The notes beneath the pieces are model-generated. The model was given only the letters and a program-made list of their open reading frames with translations. It was not told the DNA's origin and ran no database searches. Shown here piece after piece: positions 1-8,407 of a stretch of 35,649 nucleotides of DNA. The position numbers and the translations under genes were made by a program. Numbering within the stretch: position 1 is the first letter of the stretch; each line of letters begins with the position of its first letter. The stretch comes from Paraburkholderia oxyphila NBRC 105797 (GTDB lineage: Bacteria; Pseudomonadota; Gammaproteobacteria; Burkholderiales; Burkholderiaceae), in contig NZ_BAYD01000104.1 in the NCBI RefSeq assembly GCF_000685075.1, forward strand, positions 1 through 35,649, written 5' to 3'.

Positions 1-540
1 TAGTTGCGCTCTCAATAACAATAATTCGTCTCGTCTCTTTTCCTTGAACTCTAGAATCTCCGCGAGCGGAACATCGTGGCAAGGAATAGGTATTGCGCGA
101 TGAAGTTCGACAAGCGCCCCGGCTCCGTCCTCCAAGAAACCGTCTTTCCAGACGAAGGAGTTTTCCCCTTGGGCTAACGCCCACATGCCGGGTTCTCTGC
201 TGTCGAAATCGTTGAATGCGGTAACTTGACCTTGCGCTATTCCGGTTGCACCGTCACCCCATATGGTGTAGTCAGGGCGATTGAGAATTCCCGCCGCTTC
301 TAGGAATTGCTCGTCTTGGTTGCTGGCGAAGTGTATAACCCGAGACGAAGGCCATACTAGCCGGTCCCAAAACAGGAGCGCAAACCGTAGTTCCAGCGGA
401 TCGAGGTTCGAAGATTTCGCAAATAAGCGCCCGCCCTCAATGACGATAGGCGGACTCACAACCAAACCCCGCTTGTGCGTGTCTTTCGGTACTTTCCCAT
501 AGCTCGGGTCAGTGGCCTTTCGTCTTTTTGCTTCACCCAT
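1..540 (-). CDS. Hypothetical protein, partial (3' end beyond window); possibly DUF6236-like
   Basis: On the minus strand a frame is open from an ATG at 540 to the window edge, 180 codons without a stop, so the C-terminus lies outside. The protein starts with a basic stretch (MGEAKRRKATDPSYGKVPK). It continues with RGLVVSPPIVIEGGRLF, then LELRFALLFWDRLVWPSS, LNRPDYTIWGDGATGIAQGQ and EPGMWALAQGENSFVWKDG, and ends here in a charged helix (EILEFKEKRRDELLLLRAQL). From memory this pattern resembles the uncharacterised DUF6236 proteins, but I am not certain and no function is assigned. Composition is unlike the rest of the window: the first 60 bases are only 38 % GC by count. An upstream in-frame stop near 645 leaves the ATG at 540 as the best start, though no clear ribosome binding site precedes it. 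Its place beside a tRNA gene suggests acquired DNA. Confidence 0.75.
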   Translation of the reverse strand, partial: MGEAKRRKATDPSYGKVPKDTHKRGLVVSPPIVIEGGRLFAKSSNLDPLELRFALLFWDRLVWPSSRVIHFASNQDEQFLEAAGILNRPDYTIWGDGATGIAQGQVTAFNDFDSREPGMWALAQGENSFVWKDGFLEDGAGALVELHRAIPIPCHDVPLAEILEFKEKRRDELLLLRAQL

Positions 541-941
541 GTCGATTGCTTTTCGAGGTATAAATAAGCGCGGGTATCCGATGTGCCTGAGTTGCCTTGC
601 GTCGTTAAGTTACTTCGAGGCGTTGAATTCCTTCAGGGCACTCGCGTTCATCGTTGGCTCGGTGATAAATCACGGTCGTGGAATTGGCAGTATACCGATA
701 CGGGCTTAGTGCTATATCGGCCTCGCGCCGAGCAGGGTTACCAAACCAACCCGCGATATGAAGAAACCCGACTTTGTGTGTCAGGTGCCGGGAGCCCAGC
801 GCCAGCAGCCCGGCCTGTTTTTGCCGCGCCGGAGGCGGGGACTGCACTCAGGTCCACCGAGTGCAATCGTACCCTTAAGATGGCGCGCGGAGGCACTCCG
901 CGTTGACAGAATCCGGTTACATGATGGCTACACGACGCCGG
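541..941. other. Intergenic stretch without a convincing gene
   Basis: About 400 bases between the partial gene and the tRNA terminator. Short open frames exist on both strands (for example plus 758-976, which ends inside the terminator hairpin), but none has a good ribosome binding site, recognisable motifs or family resemblance. The promoter of the partial minus-strand gene should lie here; I could not identify it. GC is intermediate between the partial gene and the housekeeping region. Confidence 0.5.
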
Positions 942-981
942 AAATGAGAAAGGGGTTACAAGCCAACGGCTTGTAACCCCT
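942..981 (-). terminator. Rho-independent terminator of tRNA-Pro
   Basis: Positions 951-964 and 968-981 form a perfect 14-bp inverted repeat (AGGGGTTACAAGCC and its complement) with a 3-base loop. Read on the minus strand it is followed by TTTCTCATTT. It lies 10 bases beyond the tRNA 3' end and fits a terminator for that gene. Confidence 0.85.
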
Positions 982-990
982 CGATATTAC

Positions 991-1067
991 TGGTCGGAGC
1001 GATAGGATTCGAACCTACGACCCTCTGATCCCAAATCAGATGCGCTACCAGGCTGCGCTACGCTCCG
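991..1067 (-). tRNA. tRNA-Pro (anticodon UGG)
   Basis: The minus strand folds into a complete 77-nt cloverleaf. The acceptor stem CGGAGCG pairs with CGCTCCG, the D arm contains AGCCTGGTAGCGC, the anticodon stem TCTGA/TCAGA encloses the loop TTTGGGA (anticodon TGG), and the T arm contains GGTTCGAATCC. An encoded CCA occupies 991-993. Its 3' end faces the AT-richer DNA at the left of the window, the usual geometry for an integration site. Confidence 0.97.
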
Positions 1068-1192
1068 ACGAATCGTGGATTGTAGCGTTTCGTGGCATGC
1101 GCCGTCAAACCCCGGTTTGAAAACTTTTCTTCCGGGTACAAACGAGCACGAACGCACGCGCACCAGTCACTCCTCCCCCACTGACACATCAC

Positions 1193-1231
1193 TTCCCAAA
1201 ATCCCACTGGATACTGTATAAATATACAGGT
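1193..1231 (+). promoter_or_regulatory. LexA (SOS) box and promoter of imuA-imuB-dnaE2
   Basis: CTGTATAAATATACAG at 1214-1229 is a perfect CTGT-N8-ACAG LexA operator, flanked by TA on the left. A possible promoter is TTCCCA at 1193-1198 with TATAAA at 1217-1222 (18-bp spacing), whose -10 lies inside the box, so bound LexA would block it. The box is 95 bases upstream of imuA. The operator is clear; the exact promoter is inferred. Confidence 0.92.
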
Positions 1232-1324
1232 AGCGGCGCGGCGTTTCACCCCACGCCAACAACCCCGTCATGCCCCGTTTCGCGTTGGGCAGGGCGACCT
1301 ATTTCCTTTTTCCAGAGCGCAATC

Positions 1325-2194
1325 ATGGCAGCACTCCAGCTTGCGCCGCTCACCGCGCACCTGCCGCCCCGGCTGCAAAGCCGGGTCTGGCAGGGCAACC
1401 AGCTCGCGCACGCGGGCGAGCGCACGGTGGCGAGCGGCCACGCCGCGCTCGACGCCCAGTTGCCCGGCGCGGGCTGGCCCGCGGGCAGCCTGACCGAGCT
1501 GCTCGTCGAGCAGGGTGGCATCGGCGAGATGCGGCTCGTCGCGCCCGCGCTGCGCACGCTCACCGCGCAGGCGGGGCGGCACGTGCTGCTCGTCGCGCCG
1601 CCGTGGCAGCCGTACGCGTGCGCGCTCAAGGCGTGGGGCATCGCGCTCGAGCGCCTGATCTGGGTGCGCGCGAGCGAGGACGAGGCGCCGTGGGCCGCCG
1701 AGCAGGCGCTCAAGCAGGACGGCATTGGCGCCGTGCTGCTCTGGCAGCCGAAGGCGCGCGCCGACGCCCTGCGGCGTCTGCAGGTCGCCGCGCAGGATTC
1801 GCAGTCGCTGGCGTTTCTCATGCGGCCGCCCGCAGCGCGCAATCAGTCGTCGCCGGCGCCGCTGCGCATGGTCTGCACGCCGGTGCCGCCGCCCGAGGAC
1901 GCGCGTCTGAACCGTCGTGAATGGATGCAGCTCACCGCCGTGTCCGTCGATATTTTCAAGCGTCGCGGGCCGCCGCCCGCCCAGCCACTCGTCATCACTT
2001 TGCCGCTGCAGGAGTCGGTGCTGCCCCAGCCGGGCGCATTGCCGGCCGCGCCGTGGCCCGGGATTAATCATGTTGTGGATCGCCGTCACCTTGCCGTTGT
2101 TGCCGCTGGAGGCCGTGAGGCCACCCGTGCCGCTCACGTCACTCACGCTGCCAACGCCGCCGGTGTCGGCGTCCCTGCCGGCCAGTCGACCTGA
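1325..2194 (+). CDS. imuA: ImuA, translesion synthesis accessory protein
   Basis: A 289-residue protein of the ImuA (RecA/SulA-like) family, first gene of the LexA-controlled mutagenesis cassette. In known systems ImuA works with the inactive polymerase ImuB to bring DnaE2 to lesion-blocked forks. Family-like segments include ERTVASGHAALDAQLPGAGW (about residues 31-50), GSLTELLVEQGGIGEMRLV, and the core around VLLVAPPWQPYACALKAWGI. No intact Walker A motif is seen, as is common in ImuA. The ATG at 1325 is the first good start after the SOS box. The last roughly 40 codons overlap the imuB start by 125 bases, more than usual, so the C-terminal tail may be lineage-specific. Confidence 0.9.
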   Translation: MAALQLAPLTAHLPPRLQSRVWQGNQLAHAGERTVASGHAALDAQLPGAGWPAGSLTELLVEQGGIGEMRLVAPALRTLTAQAGRHVLLVAPPWQPYACALKAWGIALERLIWVRASEDEAPWAAEQALKQDGIGAVLLWQPKARADALRRLQVAAQDSQSLAFLMRPPAARNQSSPAPLRMVCTPVPPPEDARLNRREWMQLTAVSVDIFKRRGPPPAQPLVITLPLQESVLPQPGALPAAPWPGINHVVDRRHLAVVAAGGREATRAAHVTHAANAAGVGVPAGQST

Positions 2195-3713
2195 TGAGGC
2201 CGCGGGACAGGACGCGCGCTGCTTCGCCCTCGCCGATCACGCGCGCATCCTGATCGCCGATCTCGATGCGTTCCGGCTCGGCGTGCAGCCGGGCAGCACG
2301 CGCGCCCATGCGCTTGCGCTCGCGCCGGGGCTCGCGTTGCTCGAGCCCGACCCGGCGCGCGAGACGCGCGCGTTCGAGGCGCTCGCGCTCGCGCTGCTCG
2401 CCTATACGCCGAAGGTGTCGCTCGCGCAGTCGCATACGCTTTTGCTCGAAGTCGGTTCCGGGCTGCGTCTTTTCGGCGGTGTGCGTGCGCTGCTCGCCAA
2501 GGTGGCGGCCACGGTGGCCAGTTGCGGCCACGCCGCGCGCATCGCCTGCGCGCCCACGGCCTGGGGCGCGTGGACGCTCGCGCAGGCGCGCGCGAGCGCC
2601 GGGGCGCACGCGGCGCGCCGCTTTCGCGTGCTCAAGGACGTCACGCTCGCGCGCGCGCTCGACGCGCTGCCGGTCGCGCTCGCGCCGTTCGCCGCACAGC
2701 ACGAGCAGGCGCTCACGCAAATCGGCTGCGCGACGCTCGGCGATTTGCGACGGCTGCCGCGCGACGGCATCGTGCGCCGTTTCGGCGACGGCGTGCTCGC
2801 CTGGCTCGCGCAAGCGCGCGGCGAGGCGCCCGATCCGCGCGCCTGGTTCGCCGCGCCGCCGTCGTTTCACGCGTCGCTCGAATTGCAGGCGCGCGTGGAG
2901 AGCGCCGAGGCGCTGCTGTTCGCCGCGCGCCGTCTCGTGATGCAGCTGGCTGGCTGGCTCGCCGCGCAGCACGGCGCGCTGAGCGGCTTCGAGCTGCGTC
3001 TCGAGCACGAACTGGCGTCGCGCCACGCGCCGCGCACGTCGAGCCTCGCGCTCTCGTGGGCCGCGCCTTCGCGCGATGCCGAGCATCTGCTGTGGCTGCT
3101 GCGCGAGAAGCTCAATCAGACCGAGCTGGCCGCGCCCGTGATCGGCCTCGCGCTCGTCGCCGATCAGGTGAGCGCCTACGCGCCGCCCACGGACACGCTT
3201 TTTCCCACGCCCGAGGCATCGGACGCGTCGCTCGCGCAGCTCTTCGAGCGCATCGGCGCGCGCATCGGCGAGCAGAACGTGCTGCAGCTGTTCGTCGAGG
3301 ACGATCACCGGCCCGAACAGGCGATGTCGGCGCGCACGTATCGAGCGGGCGCGCGCCGGACGGCCGCGCGCAAGCCGCGCGATTCGCGCAAGGCGAACGG
3401 TCCATCCAATGCGCAGCAAGAAGCCGCGCCCGTGCAGACGGCCTTCGATCTGCCCGAGGTGCCGCTGCCGTCGCAGCCGCGCCCGGCATGGCTGCTCGAA
3501 AAGCCGCTCAAGCTGATGGTGCGCAACGACCGCCCGGTCTATCGGCGCCCGCTCAAGACGCTCACGCGCACCGAGCGCATCGAGGCGGGATGGTGGGACG
3601 GCGAAGGCGTCGGGCGCGACTACTACGTCGCCGCCGACGACCAGGGGCGCATGTTCTGGCTGTACCGCGAGCGCATTGGTGGGCAGTGGTATTTGCAGGG
3701 ACTTTTCGGCTAA
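2070..3713 (+). CDS. imuB: ImuB, catalytically inactive Y-family polymerase homologue
   Basis: A 547-residue ImuB-type Y-family protein, the scaffold of the ImuA-ImuB-DnaE2 mutasome that contacts the beta clamp. The start at 2070 gives the typical MLWIAVTLPLLPLEAV opening, where active Y-family polymerases have their catalytic DxD region. LLLEVGSGLRLFGG (about residues 128-141) replaces the SxDE motif, so catalysis is not expected. A helix-hairpin-helix-like part (GCATLGDLRRLPRDGIVRRF) and a little-finger region follow. ENVLQLFVEDDHRPEQ is a possible clamp-binding region, and the C-terminus ends GQWYLQGLFG. The frame is open upstream to 1917, but that part belongs to imuA. The imuB stop is 21 bases before dnaE2. 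Confidence 0.92.
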   Translation: MLWIAVTLPLLPLEAVRPPVPLTSLTLPTPPVSASLPASRPDEAAGQDARCFALADHARILIADLDAFRLGVQPGSTRAHALALAPGLALLEPDPARETRAFEALALALLAYTPKVSLAQSHTLLLEVGSGLRLFGGVRALLAKVAATVASCGHAARIACAPTAWGAWTLAQARASAGAHAARRFRVLKDVTLARALDALPVALAPFAAQHEQALTQIGCATLGDLRRLPRDGIVRRFGDGVLAWLAQARGEAPDPRAWFAAPPSFHASLELQARVESAEALLFAARRLVMQLAGWLAAQHGALSGFELRLEHELASRHAPRTSSLALSWAAPSRDAEHLLWLLREKLNQTELAAPVIGLALVADQVSAYAPPTDTLFPTPEASDASLAQLFERIGARIGEQNVLQLFVEDDHRPEQAMSARTYRAGARRTAARKPRDSRKANGPSNAQQEAAPVQTAFDLPEVPLPSQPRPAWLLEKPLKLMVRNDRPVYRRPLKTLTRTERIEAGWWDGEGVGRDYYVAADDQGRMFWLYRERIGGQWYLQGLFG

Positions 3714-3734
3714 CGCCGCTTCATCTTCAGCATC

Positions 3735-6700
3735 ATGTCGAACAGCGGGACAGGCGCATCGTTGCCTGCGCAACCTTCTTCGTCGGGTTCGGGGTCCGGG
3801 CATCTGCCTGGGAATTTGCCTGCGCATTTGCCCGATTACGCGGAGCTGCACTGCCTGACCAACTTCACGTTCCTGCGCGGCGCGTCGCGCCCGAGCGAGC
3901 TGGTCGAGCAGGCGATCCGTCACGGCTACCGCGCGCTCGCCATCACCGACGAATGCTCGTTCGCCGGCGTCGTGCGCGCGTATAGCGCGCTCAATGAATA
4001 CGACGAGGCACGCAAGAAGGCGCACGACGAAGCCGTGCGTGAGGCACGCGCGCTGGGCGCGAAGCACGGCGCGCATCTGGGCAAAGCGCTGGGCAAAACG
4101 CGGGCCGAAGCGCAGGCCGAAGCCGCCGTGGCGGCGCTCGGTCCGTTCGTGCCCTCACTGCATCTGCTGATCGGCAGCGAGCTGAATCTCGTCGATGAAA
4201 ACGGCGCGCCGTTCTGCACGCTCGTGGCGATCGCGATGAATCGCGAGGGCTACGGCAACCTGTGCGAGCTGATCACGCTCGCGCGCTCGCGCGCGGATAA
4301 AGGCCAATACCGCGTGCATCCGTCCGACTTCACCGATCCCGAGCCGGCCTTCACGCATCTGTTGCACTTGCGCGATTGCGTGCTGCTGCTCGTGCCGCAG
4401 CGCGCGGCCACGCTCGCGCAGACGCTGCGCGCCGCGCACTGGCTCGCGGGTTTCGCGGCCGAGCGCGCATGGCTTGCGCTCGAGCTCTGGCAAACGGGCG
4501 GCGACGACACGCAGATCGAAGTGCTGCGCCACGTCTCGCAGGAAAGCGGCCTGCCGCTCGTCGCGGCGGGCGGCGTGCTGATGCACGCGCGCTCGCGCAA
4601 GCCGCTGCAGGACACGCTGAGCGCGGTGCGCATCGGCAAGCCGCTCGCGTCGTGCGGCCGCGCGCTGGAGCCGAATGCGGAGCGTCATTTGCGCTCGCGC
4701 GTGCGGCTCGGCGCGCTGTATCCGCGCGATGCGCTCGATGCCACGCTCGAGGTCGCGCGCCGCTGCACGTTTTGCCTGAGCGAGCTGGCCTACGAGTATC
4801 CCGAAGAGCTCGTGCCCACGGGCGAGACGCCCACTTCATGGCTCGAAAAGCTCGTGATGAAAGGCGCCGCCGAGCGCTGGCCCGATGGCCTGAACGAGAA
4901 GCGCAGCAATCAGATCGAAGAAGAGCTCAGGCTGATTGGCGAGTTGAAGTACGAAAAGTATTTCCTGACCGTGCACGACATCGTCCGCTTTGCGCGCTCG
5001 CAGAACATCCTGTGTCAGGGGCGCGGCTCGGCGGCGAACTCGGTGGTGTGCTATTGCCTCGGGATCACGGAGATCGATCCGGTGCGCATGAACATGCTCG
5101 TCGCGCGCTTTCTGTCCCGCGCGCGCAACGAGCCGCCCGATATCGACGTCGACTTCGAGCACCAGCGGCGCGAGGAGGTCATCCAGTACATCTACCGCAA
5201 ATACGGCACGCGCCGCGCCGCGCTGGCCGCGACGCTCATCACGTATCGCTCGCGCAGCGCGCTGCGCGACGTGGGCAAGGCGCTGGGTCTCGACAACGCG
5301 CTCGTCGAAAAGCTCTCGGGCGCGCATCAGTGGTGGGACGGCCCGGATTCGATCGCGAACCATCTGGCGGAAGCGGGCTTTTCGCCCGACTCGCACGTCA
5401 CGCAGCAACTGATCCGCCTCACGCGCGAGCTGCGCGGCTTTCCGCGTCATCTCTCGCAGCACGTGGGCGGCTTCGTGATCGCGCGCGACAAGCTCTCGCG
5501 TCTCGTGCCCATCGAAAACGCGGCGATGAAGGACCGCTACGTGATCGAATGGGACAAGGACGATATCGACGCGTTGCGTCTTCTGAAGGTGGACGTGCTC
5601 GCGCTCGGCATGCTTTCGGCGATCCGGCGCTCGCTCGAATTCGTCGCGTTGAGGCGCGGGCTGCCGGCGTATCGTGTGCAGGACATTCCATCCGAGGATC
5701 GAGCGGTCTACGAGATGTGCTGCCATGCGGATACCGTCGGCGTGTTCCAGATCGAGTCGCGGGCGCAGCAGAGCATGTTGCCGCGTCTGCGCCCGCGCGA
5801 GTATTACGACCTCGTGATCCAGGTGGCGATCGTGCGGCCCGGGCCGATCCAGGGCGACATGGTGCATCCGTATCTGAAGCGCAGGCATGGCGAGGAGAAG
5901 GTCGAGTACGCGAAGGAGGCGCTGCGCCCGGTGCTCGAGCGCACGCTGGGCGTGCCGATCTTTCAGGAGCAGGTCATGCACCTCGCGATGGTCGCCGCCG
6001 ACTACACCGGCGAGGAAGCCGACAAGCTGCGCCGCGCGATGGCCGCATGGCGGCGCGACGGCGATCTGCGACCCTATCAGGACGACCTCAAGCGCCGGAT
6101 GTTGAACAAGGGCTATACGGAGGAGTTCGCGAACCGCATCTGCAAGCAGATCGAGGGTTTCGGCGACTACGGCTTTCCGGAGAGCCATGCGGCGAGCTTC
6201 GCACTGCTCGTCTACACGAGTTCGTGGCTCAAGCGCTACGAGCCGGCCGCGTTTCTCGCAGGACTGCTGAATAGTCAGCCGCTCGGGTTCTATTCGCCGT
6301 CGCAGCTCGTGCAGGATGCGAAGCGGCACGGTGTGAAGGTGCGCGCGCCCGATATCGCACTGAGCGACTGGGCGTCCGTGCTGGAGGTGCGCGGCCGGCC
6401 GGGCGTGCGGCTCGATGCCGATGGCGTGCCCGAGCGCTGTGCCGAGGTGGCGCATTACCGCGCGCTATTGAGGGCCGCCGCGTTCGCACTCGCGCGGGGG
6501 CGCAGCGGCGCGATGGACGGCGGAGCCGGGCGTGGCACAGGGCATGGCGATGGGGATGGCGATGGCGATGGGGATGGCGATGGGGATGGCGATCGGCGCG
6601 GACGCGATGGCGGGCGAAAACGGCCTCGCCCATTCATGCATGGCCTCAGACGCATCGTGCGCGCGGCTATCGCGCAGGCGCCCCGGCATTACGGACGCCG

Positions 6701-7409
6701 AGGCCCGGCGGTGCGCCTGGGCTTCAGCCTCATCAAGGGGTTTTCGGAGGCCGCCGCGCAGCGCGTGATGGCCGCGCGCACACAGGCGCCGTTCGTCGAC
6801 GTCGACGATCTCGCGCGCCGTGCCGCGCTCACGCGCCGCGAGCTGGAAGCGCTCGCGGCGGCCAATGCGCTCGCGAGCATCGCCGGGCATCGGCGCGAGG
6901 CGTGGTGGGCCGTGACCGCGCAGCACGCGGTGCCCGCGCTATTGCGCGACGCGCCCGTGGCCGAGGCGCGGCTCGAACTGCCGCGCGCTTCGGAGGGCGC
7001 GGAGATCGTCGCCGATTACGCGAGCCTGCGCCTCACGCTCAACCGTCATCCACTCGAACTGCTGCGGCCGGGACTGGCGAAGCAGCGCTTTCGTAGCGCG
7101 GCGCAACTGGCGCAGTGCCGTCACGGCATGCTCGCGCGCGTGTGCGGCATCGTCACGGTGCGGCAGCGGCCCGGCACGGCGAAGGGCACGATCTTCGTCT
7201 CGCTCGAGGACGAGACCGGGTCGATCAACGTGATCGTGCACGCGGCGCTCGTGGAATCGCAGCGCAAGGAGCTGCTCGGGGCGTCGCTGCTGGCGGTGGC
7301 GGGCGTCGTGCAACGCGAGGGCGAGGTCGTGCATCTGGTCGCGCATCGGCTCGAGGATCACAGCCGGCTGCTCGGGCGGCTCGCGACCGAGAGCCGCGAT
7401 TTTCATTGA
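3735..7409 (+). CDS. dnaE2: Error-prone DNA polymerase DnaE2
   Basis: A 1224-residue C-family polymerase, the catalytic subunit for SOS-induced translesion synthesis with ImuA and ImuB. The PHP domain begins near residue 34 (ELHCLTNFTFLRGASRPSEL, then GYRALAITDECSFAGVVRAY). The polymerase core has the catalytic aspartates in PPDIDVDFEH (D469, D471, D473) and LLKVDVLALGML. The thumb/finger region includes GVFQIESRAQQSMLPRLRPR and FGDYGFPESHAASFALLVY. A helix-hairpin-helix part and a C-terminal OB fold (GTAKGTIFVSLEDETGSINV) follow. It is longer than the usual 1050-1100 residues because of a low-complexity N-terminus, an Ala/Lys-rich stretch near residues 90-140, and a low-complexity linker near residues 890-990 that contains eight Gly-Asp pairs. 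It shares transcription with imuAB. Confidence 0.95.
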   Translation: MSNSGTGASLPAQPSSSGSGSGHLPGNLPAHLPDYAELHCLTNFTFLRGASRPSELVEQAIRHGYRALAITDECSFAGVVRAYSALNEYDEARKKAHDEAVREARALGAKHGAHLGKALGKTRAEAQAEAAVAALGPFVPSLHLLIGSELNLVDENGAPFCTLVAIAMNREGYGNLCELITLARSRADKGQYRVHPSDFTDPEPAFTHLLHLRDCVLLLVPQRAATLAQTLRAAHWLAGFAAERAWLALELWQTGGDDTQIEVLRHVSQESGLPLVAAGGVLMHARSRKPLQDTLSAVRIGKPLASCGRALEPNAERHLRSRVRLGALYPRDALDATLEVARRCTFCLSELAYEYPEELVPTGETPTSWLEKLVMKGAAERWPDGLNEKRSNQIEEELRLIGELKYEKYFLTVHDIVRFARSQNILCQGRGSAANSVVCYCLGITEIDPVRMNMLVARFLSRARNEPPDIDVDFEHQRREEVIQYIYRKYGTRRAALAATLITYRSRSALRDVGKALGLDNALVEKLSGAHQWWDGPDSIANHLAEAGFSPDSHVTQQLIRLTRELRGFPRHLSQHVGGFVIARDKLSRLVPIENAAMKDRYVIEWDKDDIDALRLLKVDVLALGMLSAIRRSLEFVALRRGLPAYRVQDIPSEDRAVYEMCCHADTVGVFQIESRAQQSMLPRLRPREYYDLVIQVAIVRPGPIQGDMVHPYLKRRHGEEKVEYAKEALRPVLERTLGVPIFQEQVMHLAMVAADYTGEEADKLRRAMAAWRRDGDLRPYQDDLKRRMLNKGYTEEFANRICKQIEGFGDYGFPESHAASFALLVYTSSWLKRYEPAAFLAGLLNSQPLGFYSPSQLVQDAKRHGVKVRAPDIALSDWASVLEVRGRPGVRLDADGVPERCAEVAHYRALLRAAAFALARGRSGAMDGGAGRGTGHGDGDGDGDGDGDGDGDRRGRDGGRKRPRPFMHGLRRIVRAAIAQAPRHYGRRGPAVRLGFSLIKGFSEAAAQRVMAARTQAPFVDVDDLARRAALTRRELEALAAANALASIAGHRREAWWAVTAQHAVPALLRDAPVAEARLELPRASEGAEIVADYASLRLTLNRHPLELLRPGLAKQRFRSAAQLAQCRHGMLARVCGIVTVRQRPGTAKGTIFVSLEDETGSINVIVHAALVESQRKELLGASLLAVAGVVQREGEVVHLVAHRLEDHSRLLGRLATESRDFH
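6546..6593 (+). repeat. Hexanucleotide tandem repeat inside dnaE2
   Basis: Eight uninterrupted 6-bp units, a mix of GGCGAT and GGGGAT, encode (Gly-Asp)8 at residues 938-953 of DnaE2. The unit is a multiple of three, so slippage would change length by two residues without breaking the frame. Confidence 0.95.
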
Positions 7410-7476
7410 GGCGGGGTGCGGGGCGATGGGTCCCGGCGTCACGCCACGCACCCGGCGGTTGCTGCTTGCCTGACCC

Positions 7477-8394
7477 TTACGGCGCCGCGCCGTCGCGCGC
7501 GAACGCGTCGAGCACCGCGAGAATGCCCGCGTCGAAGGGCGTGCGCCGGCCGATCCCCAGCGCCTCGAGCCGCCCCGAGTCGAGGTGGCAATCGCGCGGA
7601 CGCGGCGTCGCGTCCGCGGGCGCCGTCTGCGCGACGAGTTGCGCCTCGATACCGAGCGCGCGCGCAATGCGCTGCGCGATGTCGTACTTGGTCATCGGCT
7701 CGTCGCCGGACCACTGCGCGATGCCGCGCACCGCGTTGCCGTCCGCGCAGCGCGTGAGCAGCTCGCGGATCACGAACGCGACGTCGGGCGTGAAGGTGGG
7801 GTAGCGCGTCGCCCAGGCGTCCATGACCGCGGGCGCGGCGCCCGCCTGCGCCGAAGCGCGGATCGCCGGCACGAGACTCGTCACCGCCGACTCCTGCCAG
7901 TCGACGATCGGCCCATACAGCAGCGGCAGGCGCAGCACGAGCGCGTCGTCGGTGGCGTCGAGCAGCGCGCGCTCGCCTTCCAGCTTGCTGCGGCCATAGG
8001 CGTTGAGCGGGTTCGGCGCGGCGTCGGGCAAATAGGGCGGATGCGTGCCGTCGAACACGTAGTCGGTGGAGATCGACAGCACCCACGCGCCGCGCGCCTT
8101 CGCCGCGGCGGCAACGCTGCGCACGGCATCGACATTGAGCGCGCGCGCCGCGGCCGGATCGTGCTCGCACACGTCGGGGCGGCGCTCGGCGGCGGCGATC
8201 ACGATGGCGTCGGGCGCCTCGCTGGCAACGAATGCCTCGACCGCGCGCGCGTCTCGTATGTCGAGCGCCACTTGCCCGGCGGCCACACGGCTAAATCCGG
8301 TAGGCACCACCTGCCAGCCCGTCTCGACCGCAAGCTCACGCACGAGCGCGCGCCCGAGCAGCCCGGAAGCGCCTGCTACGGCAACCTTGAACAT
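7477..8394 (-). CDS. RmlD-like NAD(P)-dependent sugar-nucleotide reductase family protein
   Basis: A 305-residue extended short-chain dehydrogenase of the RmlD substrate-binding family (dTDP-4-dehydrorhamnose reductase and MAT2B-like proteins). The Rossmann motif GASGLLG is at residues 8-14. STDYVFDGTHPPY leads to the active-site Y133 and K137 in YGRSK. LRLPLLYGP and the C-terminal CHLDSGRLEALG are also family-typical. No rhamnose-synthesis neighbours (rmlA, rmlB, rmlC) are present, so the substrate is unknown and rhamnose synthesis should not be assumed. It lies 13 bases downstream of copZ on the same strand and is probably cotranscribed. It converges with dnaE2, with only 67 bases between them. 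Confidence 0.85.
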   Translation of the reverse strand: MFKVAVAGASGLLGRALVRELAVETGWQVVPTGFSRVAAGQVALDIRDARAVEAFVASEAPDAIVIAAAERRPDVCEHDPAAARALNVDAVRSVAAAAKARGAWVLSISTDYVFDGTHPPYLPDAAPNPLNAYGRSKLEGERALLDATDDALVLRLPLLYGPIVDWQESAVTSLVPAIRASAQAGAAPAVMDAWATRYPTFTPDVAFVIRELLTRCADGNAVRGIAQWSGDEPMTKYDIAQRIARALGIEAQLVAQTAPADATPRPRDCHLDSGRLEALGIGRRTPFDAGILAVLDAFARDGAAP

Positions 8395-8407
8395 GGCGCG
8401 CCTCGCG

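Noticed and set aside
612..652. 13-codon minus-strand mini-ORF (MNASALKEFNASK) upstream of the partial gene, considered as a leader peptide
   Set aside because: No ribosome binding site and no link to a hairpin or to the downstream start; likely chance.
758..976. 72-codon plus-strand frame left of the tRNA
   Set aside because: It ends inside the tRNA terminator hairpin, has no ribosome binding site and no family-like segment.
2139..4076. Long minus-strand open frame of 645 codons opposite imuB and dnaE2
   Set aside because: Arg-rich, repetitive composition typical of the antisense of GC-rich genes; no domains; overlaps well-supported genes.
4376..6274. Plus-strand frame of 632 codons inside dnaE2
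   Set aside because: Arg/Ala-rich product without motifs; the DnaE2 frame covers the whole region with clear catalytic residues.
6546..6593. Hexanucleotide repeat as a phase-variation switch or CRISPR
   Set aside because: Unit length is a multiple of three, so no on/off switching; there are no spacers, so it is not a CRISPR array.
7477..8394. Calling the reductase rmlD (rhamnose synthesis)
   Set aside because: No rmlA, rmlB or rmlC nearby and the copper chaperone is its neighbour; kept at family level.
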